Positions 1 to 8,467 of a stretch of 64,000 nt of DNA are shown piece by piece. The DNA is taken from positions 1-64,000 of the forward strand of contig JBMOGA010000010.1 in NCBI GenBank assembly GCA_049318625.1. The letters are read 5' to 3'. This stretch comes from JBMOGA01 sp049318625 (GTDB taxonomy: Bacteria > Pseudomonadota > Alphaproteobacteria > Rhizobiales > Hyphomicrobiaceae). The position numbers were made by a program, and so were the translations under genes. Below the pieces are notes generated by a model. The model saw only the letters and a list, made by a program, of their open reading frames with translations. It was not told where the DNA came from and ran no database searches. Position 1 is the first letter of the stretch. The number at the start of each line of letters is the position of its first letter.

Positions 1-540
1 GCGGCGCCCGTGCTCTGGTGTGTGCCGGGCGCGCTGGCGGGCGAGATCGGCCGGCCCTATGGCCATGGTCTGGCCGCGCTCGGTCTCGATCCCGCCCGTC
101 TCGTCCTCGCCGTCCCGCCGCGCCCGCAGGAGGCGCTCTGGGCCGCCGAGGAAGGTTTGAAATCGGCAAGTCTCGCCCTGGTCGTCCTGGTCGCCGGCGA
201 GGTGGCGTTGACGCCGGCCCGCCGCCTCGCCCTGGCGGCCCGCGCCCACCGCACACCCTGTCTTCTGCTCACCCGCCCCGACGGCGCGGCGGCGGCCTCC
301 GTCCTCTACCGGTGGCGGGTCACCCCGGCCGCCAGCGCGCCACATCCCTTCGAGGGGCGGGCTCCGGGCGCGCCGCGGCTCACCCTCGCGCTGGAGCGGG
401 CCCGCAACATCGCCCTCGCGGCCGCCGAGGGTGCGGTCCACGTGCTGGAGTGGTCTCATGAGACGCGTGATTTCCGTCTGGCTTCCGCACTGGCCGCTCG
501 ACCGGCTGAGCCGCGCCTGCCCGGGCGCCGTTCCGTCTGA
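1..540 (+). CDS. imuA: ImuA, SOS mutagenesis accessory protein (5' partial)
   Basis: The frame is open from the first base, so the N-terminus lies outside the window and about 179 C-terminal residues are visible. ImuA is a RecA-like accessory factor that works with ImuB and DnaE2 in damage-induced translesion synthesis in bacteria lacking polymerase V. The assignment rests on its place directly before imuB and dnaE2, and on RecA/SulA-like hydrophobic strand patterns (for example SLALVVLVAGEV). Its end overlaps the imuB start by 83 bases, as is usual in this cassette. Any LexA box would lie upstream of the window. The sequence alone is weakly diagnostic; the context makes the call. Confidence 0.8.
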   Translation, partial: AAPVLWCVPGALAGEIGRPYGHGLAALGLDPARLVLAVPPRPQEALWAAEEGLKSASLALVVLVAGEVALTPARRLALAARAHRTPCLLLTRPDGAAAASVLYRWRVTPAASAPHPFEGRAPGAPRLTLALERARNIALAAAEGAVHVLEWSHETRDFRLASALAARPAEPRLPGRRSV

Positions 541-2092
541 CCTGCCGTTCGCGCTGGTGCGCGGCACGGCGGACACCGGCGGGCGGGCTCAGATGCTCCA
601 TGCCGTCAACCGGGCCGCCGGCGCGGCGGGGCTGCATCCGGATCTGTCGCTGGCGGACGCGCGCGCGGCCGTGCCGGGGCTCGTGACGCGGCCGGCGGAG
701 ATCGTGCGCGACCGGGTGGCCTTGCGCCGCCTCGCGTTGTGGGCGGGCCGCTACGGGCCGCGCCGCAACAGCGACGGCGACGACGGCCTGTGGATCGACG
801 CCACCGGCGTCGCCCATCTGTTCGGCGGCGAGGCGCGGTTGATGGCCGATCTCGTCGGCCGCCTCGACCGCGCCGGCCTCACGGCCCACGCTGCAATGGC
901 GGACACGTTGGGAGCCGCCGTCGCGCTCGCCCGCTACGGGCCGCGCGCCGGCGACGGCGGCGCCATCGTCCCGCCGGGCGGGCAGGCGGCCGCCATTGCC
1001 ACCCTTCCCGTCGACGCGCTGCGTCTGGCGCCCGAGGCGGTGCTGCTGCTGAAGCGCCTCGGCCTCAGGCGGATCGGTCAGCTCTACGAACTGCCGCGCG
1101 CCGCTCTCGAACGCCGCTTCCACGACGCGGCGGGCAAGAGCCGCGCCGCCGCACGGCTGGCCGGCACCGCCGTCCGTACGCTGCTCGTGCGGCTCGACAT
1201 GGCGCTCGGGCAGACGGCCGAGCCCCGCCGCCCCCTGGTCGAGCCGCCGCAGCACCGCGTCCAGCATCTGTTCGCCGAACCGCTGATCTCGCCCGAGGGG
1301 CTCGCCGCCGCCGCCGCCGCGGCCATGGCCGAACTCACAGCCGGCCTCGATGCCTGCGGCCTCGGCGTGCGCCGCGTCCGCCTCTCGCTGTTCCGGGCCG
1401 ACGGCACGGTCGCGGCGGCCGCCGCCGGCACCAGCGCGCCGACCCGCGATGCTCCCCATCTGCTCGCCCTGCTGGCCGACCGCATCGCCACCCTGGACGC
1501 CGGCTTCGGCATCGACGCCCTCGCCGTCGAGGCGACGCGGACCGAGACGATGACACCGGCCGAGGTCGAACTCGCCGGCCCTCTCGGCGCCGGGGTACGG
1601 GCCGATCCCGCGCCCTTCCTCGACCGGTTGACCGCCCGCCTCGGCGCCGACCGCGCGATCCGCCTGGCGCCCGTCGCCAGCCATTGGCCGGAGCGGGCCG
1701 AGCGGGCGATCCCGGTCCTCGCCGGCGCCGCGCCGGAGCGGCACTGGCCCGATCCGGCCGGCCGCGGGCCGCGCCCGCCGCTGCTGTTTCCCGCGCCAGA
1801 GCCGATCGCCGTCGTCGCCGAGGTGCCCGACGGACCGCCGGCCCGCTTCACCTGGCGCCGGGTCGGCCACCGTGTCGTCCGGGCCGAGGGGCCGGAGCGC
1901 ATCGCGCCCGAGTGGTGGCGCACCCTCGGCGCCACCGGCGCCACGGAAGACGCGCGCGCGCCGCGGACCCGCGACTATTATCGCATCGAGGACGACCGCG
2001 GCGGCCGGTTCTGGGTGTTTCGCGAGGGGCTGTTCGAGCGCGAGGCGGAACAGGGCCCGCCCGCCTGGTATCTGCACGGGGTGTTCGGATGA
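458..2092 (+). CDS. imuB: ImuB, catalytically inactive Y-family polymerase-like protein
   Basis: This 544-residue protein belongs to the DinB/Y-family fold but is of the ImuB type, a non-catalytic adaptor that links DnaE2 to the sliding clamp and to damaged DNA. The N-terminus (RRVISVWLPHWPLDRL) and the segment WIDATGVAHLFGGE are ImuB signatures; in active Y polymerases the equivalent region carries the acidic catalytic residues. The C-terminus (FREGLFE...WYLHGVFG) is also typical. I take the ATG at 458 in place of an in-frame GTG at 431, because homologues begin at MRRVISVW. The stop overlaps the dnaE2 start in an ATGA arrangement, implying translational coupling. Expected to be SOS-induced with imuA and dnaE2. 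Confidence 0.92.
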   Translation: MRRVISVWLPHWPLDRLSRACPGAVPSDLPFALVRGTADTGGRAQMLHAVNRAAGAAGLHPDLSLADARAAVPGLVTRPAEIVRDRVALRRLALWAGRYGPRRNSDGDDGLWIDATGVAHLFGGEARLMADLVGRLDRAGLTAHAAMADTLGAAVALARYGPRAGDGGAIVPPGGQAAAIATLPVDALRLAPEAVLLLKRLGLRRIGQLYELPRAALERRFHDAAGKSRAAARLAGTAVRTLLVRLDMALGQTAEPRRPLVEPPQHRVQHLFAEPLISPEGLAAAAAAAMAELTAGLDACGLGVRRVRLSLFRADGTVAAAAAGTSAPTRDAPHLLALLADRIATLDAGFGIDALAVEATRTETMTPAEVELAGPLGAGVRADPAPFLDRLTARLGADRAIRLAPVASHWPERAERAIPVLAGAAPERHWPDPAGRGPRPPLLFPAPEPIAVVAEVPDGPPARFTWRRVGHRVVRAEGPERIAPEWWRTLGATGATEDARAPRTRDYYRIEDDRGGRFWVFREGLFEREAEQGPPAWYLHGVFG

Positions 2093-5000
2093 TCGCCCAG
2101 CCGCCCGCCATGTCGCCGGCCTATGCCGAGCTTCAGGTCACCACCAATTTCTCCTTCCTGCGGGGCGGCGCCCACCCCCACGAGTTCGTCGCGCAGGCGA
2201 AGGCGCTGGGGCTCGCCGCCGTCGCCGTCACCGACCGCAACACGCTGGCCGGCGTCGTCCGCGCCCATGTCGCCGCCAAGGAGGTCGGCATCCGCCTAAT
2301 CGTCGGCACGCGTCTCGATCTCGCGGACGCGCCGGGCGTTCTCGTCTTCCCGACCGACCGTCAGGCCTATGGACGCCTGTGCCGGCTGCTCTCGCTCGGC
2401 CAGCGCCGCGCCGAGAAGGGCGCCTGTCACATCACCCTCGACGATCTCGCCGGCGCGGCGGCGGGGCAGCAGCTGATCGCCGTCCCGCCCGACGGCTGGG
2501 ACTGGCGCGAGGCCGCCCGGCCCGACGGCGGGCAGCCGGGCTTCGCGCGCGATCTGGACCGCCTTCGGGAGGCCCTCGGCCCCGGCCTGCATCTCGCCGC
2601 CAGCCACGCCCATCGCGGCGACGACCGCGCCCGCATCGGCGCGCTCGCCCATCTCGCCGGCCGCTGCCGCACCCCCCTCGTGGTGACGGGCGACGTGCTC
2701 TACCACACCCCCCATCGCCGCCCCCTGCAGGACGTGCTGACCTGCATCCGCACGGGCACGACCATTGCGGAGGCCGGGCTCCACCTCGCCGCCAACGCCG
2801 AGCGCCATATCAAGAGCCCGCGCGAGATGGCCCGCCTGTTCCGCGGCCACGAGGCAGCGCTCGCCCGCACGCTCGAGATCGCGGCCGCCTGCCGGTTCTC
2901 TCTCGACGAGCTGGTCTACGAGTATCCGGACGAGCCGGTGCCGCCCGGCCGCACGCCCCAGGAGCATCTCGAGGCGCTCGCCTGGGAGGGCGCCGGCTGG
3001 CGGTTTCCGCACGGCATTCCCGACACGGTGGCCGACACCATCCGCCGCGAACTCGTGCTGATCGAGAGCCTGCGCTACGCCCCCTATTTTCTCACCGTCC
3101 ACGACATCGTCCACTTCGCGCGCTCGCGCGGCATCCTCTGCCAGGGGCGCGGCTCGGCGGCCAACTCCGTCGTCTGCTACTGCCTCGCCATCACGGCGGT
3201 GAACCCCACCGAGGTCGATCTCCTGTTCGAGCGCTTCGTCTCGCCGGAGCGCAAGGAGCCCCCCGACATCGACGTCGATTTCGAGCACGAGCGCCGCGAG
3301 GAGGTGATCCAGTACATCTATGCCCGCTACGGCCGCGACCGCGCCGGCCTCGCCGCCACCGTCATCAGCTATCGGGCCCGCTCGGCGGTGCGCGAGGTCG
3401 GCAAGGCGATGGGGCTGTCGGAGGATACCGTCACCGCCCTCGCCGGCATGGTGTGGGGCACGCGCTCCGGCGGCGCGCTGCCGGAAAGCCACGTGCGCGA
3501 GGCCGGCCTCGACCCCGCCGATCCGCTGCTCGCGCGCGTGCTCGAACTCGCCGACGATCTGATCGGCTTTCCCCGCCACCTCTCCCAGCACGTCGGCGGC
3601 TTCGTGCTGACGCGCGGGCCGTTGTGCGAGGTCGTGCCGATCGGCAACGCGGCCATGGAAGACCGCACCGTCATCGAGTGGGACAAGGACGATCTCGATG
3701 CCCTCGGCCTGCTGAAGGTCGACGTGCTGGCGCTCGGCATGCTGACCTGCGTGCACCGCGCCTTCGATCTCCTGGCGCTCCATCATCGCCGGCCGATGAC
3801 GCTCGCCGGCGTCCCGCGCGAGGACCCCGCCGTCTACGACATGCTGTGCCGGGCCGACTCGGTCGGCGTCTTCCAGGTCGAGAGCCGCGCGCAGATGAAC
3901 ATGCTGCCGCGCTTGCGCCCGCGCACCTTCTACGACCTCGTCATCGAGGTGGCGATCGTGCGCCCCGGCCCGATCCAGGGCGACATGGTGCACCCCTATC
4001 TCCGCCGCCGCAGCGGTCTCGAACTCGAGAGCTACCCGTCGCCGGCGCCGCAGCACGGTCCGGCGGGCGAGTTGCGCCAGATCCTCGGCAAGACCAAGGG
4101 CGTGCCGCTGTTCCAGGAACAGGCCATGCGTATCGCCATGGTCGCCGCGCGGTTCTCCGATGCCGAGGTCAACGAGCTGCGCAAGGCGATGGCGACCTTC
4201 CGCCGCCGCGGCACCATCGGCCAGCTCGAGGAGCGGATGGTCGAGCGCATGGTCGCGCGCGGCTACGAGCGCGCCTTCGCCATCCGCTGCTTCAACCAGA
4301 TCAAGGGGTTCGGCGAGTACGGCTTCCCCGAGAGCCATGCCGCGAGCTTCGCCCACCTCGTCTACGTGTCGTCCTGGCTCAAGTGCCATTATCCGGCGGC
4401 CTTCTGCGCCGCGCTGCTGAACTCCCAGCCGATGGGCTTCTACGCCCCCGCCCAGCTCGTCCGCGATGCGCGCGAGCACGGCGTCGAGGTGCGCGCCGCC
4501 GACGTCAATCTCTCCGATTGGGATTCGACGCTGGAGGACGGCGCCGATCCCGACCACCCGGCGCTCCGCCTCGGCCTGCGCCAGATCGACGGTCTCGCCG
4601 AGGAGGAGGCGCGCCGCATCGTCCAGGCCCGCGGCCGGTCCCGCTTCGCCGATCCGCACGACGTCTGGCAGCGGGCCGGGGTGAAGCGCACCACCCTCGA
4701 CGTGCTCGCCGCCGCCGATGCCTTCCGCTCGATGGGGCTCGACCGCCGCCGGGCGCTGTGGGAGGCGCGGGCGCTGCGGGCGGCCGAGCCGCTGCCGCTG
4801 TTCGCCTGGAGTGCCACCCGCGAGACGGGCCGCGAGCCCGCCGTTGCGTTGCCGGAGATGGCGCTGTCCGAGCACGTCGTGAACGATTACCAGACGCTGC
4901 GGCTGTCGCTCAAAGCCCACCCCGTGAGCTTCCTGCGCCCGCGCCTCGCGGCCCGCCGGATCTCGTCCTGCGCCGAGGTCCGCGATCTGCGCGACGGCGT

Positions 5001-5433
5001 GCGGGTGTCGGTGGCCGGCGTCGTCCTGGTGCGCCAGCGGCCGGGCTCGGCCAACGGCGTCGTGTTCATGACCATCGAGGACGAGACCGGCATCGCCAAC
5101 ACCGTCGTCTGGCCGAACACGCTCGAGCGCTTCCGCAAGGTGATCATGACCGCCCGGCTCGTGCGCGTCGAAGGCCGCATCCAGCGCCACGAGGATATCG
5201 TCCACGTCGTCTCGGCCGGGCTCGAGGATCTGAGCCCCTGGCTCGCCGACCTCGCCGAAGGTGGCGACGAACTCGAAATTCCGATCGCCAATGCCGACGA
5301 GGTGCGCCACCCCGAGCCCGGTTCGCAGAGGGGCGCGCCGGCCGAGGTGGGCCTCGCCCGCCACCCCCGCGAGGCGCGCGTCATCCCCAAACGCATCGAA
5401 GCGAGCTTGCCGAGGTCTCGGGACTTCCATTAG
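2089..5433 (+). CDS. dnaE2: Error-prone DNA polymerase III alpha subunit DnaE2
   Basis: A C-family DNA polymerase of 1114 residues, the catalytic subunit of the ImuA-ImuB-DnaE2 translesion mutasome. Domain order is an N-terminal PHP domain (from about residue 8, VTTNFSFLRGG), the C-family palm with PDIDVDF at about residues 392-398 carrying the catalytic aspartates, then fingers, helix-hairpin-helix, and an OB-fold at about residues 970-1045 (VRVSVAGVVLVRQRPG). It is shorter than replicative DnaE1, as expected for DnaE2. The ATG at 2089 overlaps the imuB stop by 4 bases. The TAG stop sits at the left edge of a decayed palindromic repeat. Function is damage-induced mutagenesis and bypass of bulky lesions. 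Confidence 0.95.
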   Translation: MIAQPPAMSPAYAELQVTTNFSFLRGGAHPHEFVAQAKALGLAAVAVTDRNTLAGVVRAHVAAKEVGIRLIVGTRLDLADAPGVLVFPTDRQAYGRLCRLLSLGQRRAEKGACHITLDDLAGAAAGQQLIAVPPDGWDWREAARPDGGQPGFARDLDRLREALGPGLHLAASHAHRGDDRARIGALAHLAGRCRTPLVVTGDVLYHTPHRRPLQDVLTCIRTGTTIAEAGLHLAANAERHIKSPREMARLFRGHEAALARTLEIAAACRFSLDELVYEYPDEPVPPGRTPQEHLEALAWEGAGWRFPHGIPDTVADTIRRELVLIESLRYAPYFLTVHDIVHFARSRGILCQGRGSAANSVVCYCLAITAVNPTEVDLLFERFVSPERKEPPDIDVDFEHERREEVIQYIYARYGRDRAGLAATVISYRARSAVREVGKAMGLSEDTVTALAGMVWGTRSGGALPESHVREAGLDPADPLLARVLELADDLIGFPRHLSQHVGGFVLTRGPLCEVVPIGNAAMEDRTVIEWDKDDLDALGLLKVDVLALGMLTCVHRAFDLLALHHRRPMTLAGVPREDPAVYDMLCRADSVGVFQVESRAQMNMLPRLRPRTFYDLVIEVAIVRPGPIQGDMVHPYLRRRSGLELESYPSPAPQHGPAGELRQILGKTKGVPLFQEQAMRIAMVAARFSDAEVNELRKAMATFRRRGTIGQLEERMVERMVARGYERAFAIRCFNQIKGFGEYGFPESHAASFAHLVYVSSWLKCHYPAAFCAALLNSQPMGFYAPAQLVRDAREHGVEVRAADVNLSDWDSTLEDGADPDHPALRLGLRQIDGLAEEEARRIVQARGRSRFADPHDVWQRAGVKRTTLDVLAAADAFRSMGLDRRRALWEARALRAAEPLPLFAWSATRETGREPAVALPEMALSEHVVNDYQTLRLSLKAHPVSFLRPRLAARRISSCAEVRDLRDGVRVSVAGVVLVRQRPGSANGVVFMTIEDETGIANTVVWPNTLERFRKVIMTARLVRVEGRIQRHEDIVHVVSAGLEDLSPWLADLAEGGDELEIPIANADEVRHPEPGSQRGAPAEVGLARHPREARVIPKRIEASLPRSRDFH

Positions 5434-5490
5434 GGTCCGATCGGTCGAGGTGGACGCCGTCGGCGCCCACCGAGAGCGTGAATCGGTCCC
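5431..5490. repeat. Palindromic repeat, decayed copy
   Basis: The right part (5467-5490) reads CCACCGAGAGCGTGAATCGG followed by TCCC. It matches the right arm of the perfect 26-bp palindrome at 17055-17117 with only a few changes. The left arm is degenerate: GGGTCCGAT matches the outer end and GGTGGACGCC the inner end, but the middle of the arm is missing. The dnaE2 stop codon lies at its left edge. It is the second copy of one repeat family and may act as a terminator or REP-like element. Confidence 0.65.
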
Positions 5491-5578
5491 CTGGGCAAAG
5501 ACTGAGAGTCGTTCCGGACCGTAAGATCGTTTCAATAAAGACCGGAATGACTTTAGAGCCTCTGGGAGCGAGGGGCGC

Positions 5579-7432
5579 ATGGCACAGCACGCGACGCGGC
5601 GGCCGAGGAACCGGGGAGGGCGCGCGGCCGCGCCGGACGGCCGCGTGGCAGCTACCCTGCTCGCGATCCTGGCCGCGCTCGCCCTGTCGGCAGGCGCCGC
5701 CGTTGCCCAGCGTGGTGAGATCGCACCCGAAGCGGCCTCCGGCTGGACCGGGCGCAAGGCCGCCGTCGCCGAGCGCTTCATGGTCGCCGCCGCCAACCCC
5801 TACGCCGTCGACGCCGGTGTCGAGATCCTGCGCGCCGGTGGCAACGCCGTCGACGCCGCGATCGCCGTGCAATGGGTGCTGGGGCTGGTCGAACCGCAGT
5901 CGTCGGGCCTCGGCGGCGGGGCGTTCCTGCTCCATTGGGACGCGGCGCGCCGCGACATCACCGCCTGGGATGGCCGCGAGACGGCGCCCGCCGCCGCCCG
6001 GCCCGACCGCTTCGTGCGCGACGGCGCCGTGCTGCCCTTTCAGACCGCCGTCGCGTCGGGCCTGAGCGTCGGCGTCCCCGGCGTCGTCCGCCTGATGGAG
6101 GACGTCCATCGCGCGCACGGCCGGCTGCCGTGGCCGCGCCTGTTCGACGCCGCCATCCGGCTCGCCGAAAAGGGGTTTCAGGTCTCCACCCGCCTCAACG
6201 TGCTTCTCCGCCTGCAAGGCGCCGCGCGGTTCGCGCCGGCCGCGCAGCGTTATTTCTTCGACCCCGTCGGCAGTGCCCGACCGGCCGGCGCCGAGCTGGT
6301 CAATCCCGAGTATGCGGCAACGCTGCGCCGGATCGCCGCCGAAGGCGCCGCAGGGTTCTACCGCGGTCCGGTCGCCGCCGCGATCGTGCGGGCCGTCGCC
6401 GAGGCGCCGGGCTTCACCGGCGACCTGACGCTGGAGGATCTCGCCGCCTATCGCGTCGAGCGCCGCGCCGCCCTGTGCGTCGACTATCGCCAGCGGCGCA
6501 TCTGCGGCATGCCGGCGCCGTCGTCCGGCGGCCTCGCCGTGGCGCAGACGCTGCGGCTGCTCGAGCCCCTCGATCTCGGCCGCGGACCCGAGGCGGCCAT
6601 GCGCGCGCCGGCCCTCCACCTCATCGCCGAGGCCGAGAAGCTCGCCTATGCCGACCGCGACCGCTATGTCGCCGACCCCGCCTTCGTGCCGCTGCCGCAG
6701 GGTCTGCTCGACGACGACTACCTCGCCGGCCGCCGCGCCATGATCTCGCCCACCCGTCCGATGCCGCCCCCCGCGGCCGGCGTGCCCGGACGCCAGTCGG
6801 TCCTGCTGCCCGGCATCGATGCGACAGAGGAGAGCGTCGGCACCAGCCACGTCTCCATCGTCGATGCCGAGGGCAACGCGGTTGCGCTCACCACCACGAT
6901 CGAGGGCGGGTTCGGCTCGCACCTGTTCGCGGCAGGCTTCCTGCTCAACAACCAGCTCACGGATTTCTCGCTGCTGCCGGCGGATTCCCAGGGCCGCCCC
7001 ATCGCCAACCGGGTCGAGGGGGGCAAGCGTCCCCGCTCCACCATGGCGCCGACCCTGGTGTTCGACGCCACCGGCAGGCTCGAGGCGGTGCTCGGCTCGC
7101 CCGGCGGCGGGCGCATCATCCTCTATGTCGTCCGCACGCTCGTCGCCATGATCGACTGGCAGCTCGACCCGCAGCAGGCGGTGGCGCTGCCGAACTTCGG
7201 GTCTCGCGGCGGCGCCTTCGAGATCGAGCTCGATCCGTCGTTCTCGTGGGATGCGCTGTTGCGCCCCTGGGTGTCGCGCCCGACGCTGTGGTACGCCCTG
7301 GCCATGCGGGCCTACGGGCATGCCGTGACGCCCGATTTCCTGACGTCCGGTCTGCACGTGGTGGCGCGGCACGGTGATCGCTGGCTCGGCGGTGCCGATC
7401 CGCGCCGGGAGGGTATCGCCCGCGGCGACTGA
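5579..7432 (+). CDS. ggt: Gamma-glutamyltransferase (secreted)
   Basis: A 617-residue Ntn-hydrolase that cleaves gamma-glutamyl bonds of glutathione in the periplasm after autoprocessing into large and small subunits. A signal peptide is visible after a basic N-terminus (hydrophobic run about residues 25-43, then AVAQ). Large-subunit landmarks include SGLGGGAFLLHWD. The small subunit should begin at Thr-422 in GTSHVSIVD, the expected nucleophile, followed by LLNNQLTDFS and SPGGGRI. The SSM oxyanion motif of E. coli GGT appears here as STM. It ends 17 bases before thiO on the same strand, so the two may be cotranscribed, although their link is unclear. It lies downstream of the decayed repeat. 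Confidence 0.93.
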   Translation: MAQHATRRPRNRGGRAAAPDGRVAATLLAILAALALSAGAAVAQRGEIAPEAASGWTGRKAAVAERFMVAAANPYAVDAGVEILRAGGNAVDAAIAVQWVLGLVEPQSSGLGGGAFLLHWDAARRDITAWDGRETAPAAARPDRFVRDGAVLPFQTAVASGLSVGVPGVVRLMEDVHRAHGRLPWPRLFDAAIRLAEKGFQVSTRLNVLLRLQGAARFAPAAQRYFFDPVGSARPAGAELVNPEYAATLRRIAAEGAAGFYRGPVAAAIVRAVAEAPGFTGDLTLEDLAAYRVERRAALCVDYRQRRICGMPAPSSGGLAVAQTLRLLEPLDLGRGPEAAMRAPALHLIAEAEKLAYADRDRYVADPAFVPLPQGLLDDDYLAGRRAMISPTRPMPPPAAGVPGRQSVLLPGIDATEESVGTSHVSIVDAEGNAVALTTTIEGGFGSHLFAAGFLLNNQLTDFSLLPADSQGRPIANRVEGGKRPRSTMAPTLVFDATGRLEAVLGSPGGGRIILYVVRTLVAMIDWQLDPQQAVALPNFGSRGGAFEIELDPSFSWDALLRPWVSRPTLWYALAMRAYGHAVTPDFLTSGLHVVARHGDRWLGGADPRREGIARGD

Positions 7433-7449
7433 TCGCCACGAGGACGACC

Positions 7450-8454
7450 ATGGGGACACCCCGATCGATCACCATCCTGGGCGCCGGCATCGTCGGCGTC
7501 TGGCAGGCCTATACCCTGGCCCGCGACGGCCATCGCGTGCGCCTCGTCGAGGCCTCGCCGGCACCGTTCACCGCCACCGCCAGCCGTTACGCCGGCGCCA
7601 TGCTCGCCCCCTGGTGCGAGGGCGAAGCCGCCGACGCCATCGTCCGCGACCTCGGCGTCGCCGCGCTGCCGGTCTGGCGCGAGGTCGTCCCCGACATCGC
7701 CTGGAAGGGCACGCTCGTGCTCGCCGCCACCCGCGACCGCCCCGAACTCGTCCGCTTCGCCCGCATGACCGTGAACCACGAGACCGTCGACGCCGCTCGC
7801 ATCGGCGCGCTGGAGCCGGATCTCGCCGGCCGTTTCGCCGCGGGCCTGTTCTATCCCGACGAGGGTCACATGGACCCGCTCGCCGCCATGGACCGGATAC
7901 TGGCGGCCGCGCGCCACCACGGCGCCGAGGTGGTGCTCGCCACCAACGCCGACCCGGCCGCCGAGGCGGCCCGCGCCGACATCGTGATCGACTGCCGCGG
8001 CCTGGCGGCGCGCCGCGCCTTCGACAACCTGCGCGGCGTGCGCGGCGAGCGGCTGATCGTGCGCGCGCCGGACGTCCAGCTCGCGCGCTGCGTCCGCCTG
8101 CTGCACCCCCGCCACCCGCTGTACGTGGTGCCCTGGGCGGATCACCGTTACCTGATCGGCGCCACCGTGCTCGAGAGCGAGGACGACGGTCCGATGACGG
8201 TGCGGTCGGCGCTGGAGCTTCTAGGCACCGCCTATGCGGTGCATCCGGGCTTCGCGGAGGCCGAGATCCTGGAGATCGGCGCCGGCGTCCGCCCGGCCTT
8301 CCCCGACAACATCCCGCGCGTGATCGTCCGGGGCAAGACGATCCACGTCAACGGCGCCTACCGGCACGGCTTCCTGCTCGGCCCGGTGCTGGCGCGGGCG
8401 GTGGCGGCCTGGCTCGCAGCCGAGACGCCGCACCCGCTGTTGCGCCGGGAGTAA
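7450..8454 (+). CDS. thiO: FAD-dependent glycine oxidase, ThiO family
   Basis: A DAO-family flavoenzyme of 334 residues. The N-terminal dinucleotide-binding motif GAGIVG is followed by a second-strand acidic residue (VRLVE), and the C-terminal NGAYRHGFLLGP is characteristic of ThiO-type oxidases. ThiO oxidises glycine to dehydroglycine (iminoacetate), which ThiG uses to build the thiazole of thiamine. ThiS, thiG and thiE lie downstream on the same strand but are separated from it by about 3.6 kb occupied by an oppositely oriented acyltransferase gene. The short spacing to ggt suggests it reads through from that promoter. Another amino-acid oxidase specificity remains possible, but the nearby thi genes favour ThiO. 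Confidence 0.88.
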   Translation: MGTPRSITILGAGIVGVWQAYTLARDGHRVRLVEASPAPFTATASRYAGAMLAPWCEGEAADAIVRDLGVAALPVWREVVPDIAWKGTLVLAATRDRPELVRFARMTVNHETVDAARIGALEPDLAGRFAAGLFYPDEGHMDPLAAMDRILAAARHHGAEVVLATNADPAAEAARADIVIDCRGLAARRAFDNLRGVRGERLIVRAPDVQLARCVRLLHPRHPLYVVPWADHRYLIGATVLESEDDGPMTVRSALELLGTAYAVHPGFAEAEILEIGAGVRPAFPDNIPRVIVRGKTIHVNGAYRHGFLLGPVLARAVAAWLAAETPHPLLRRE

Positions 8455-8467
8455 GCCGGCCCGCCGG

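Noticed and set aside
739..2088. Upstream extension of the dnaE2 frame into imuB
   Set aside because: The extension is arginine-rich and overlaps imuB in another frame; homology begins at the ATG at 2089.
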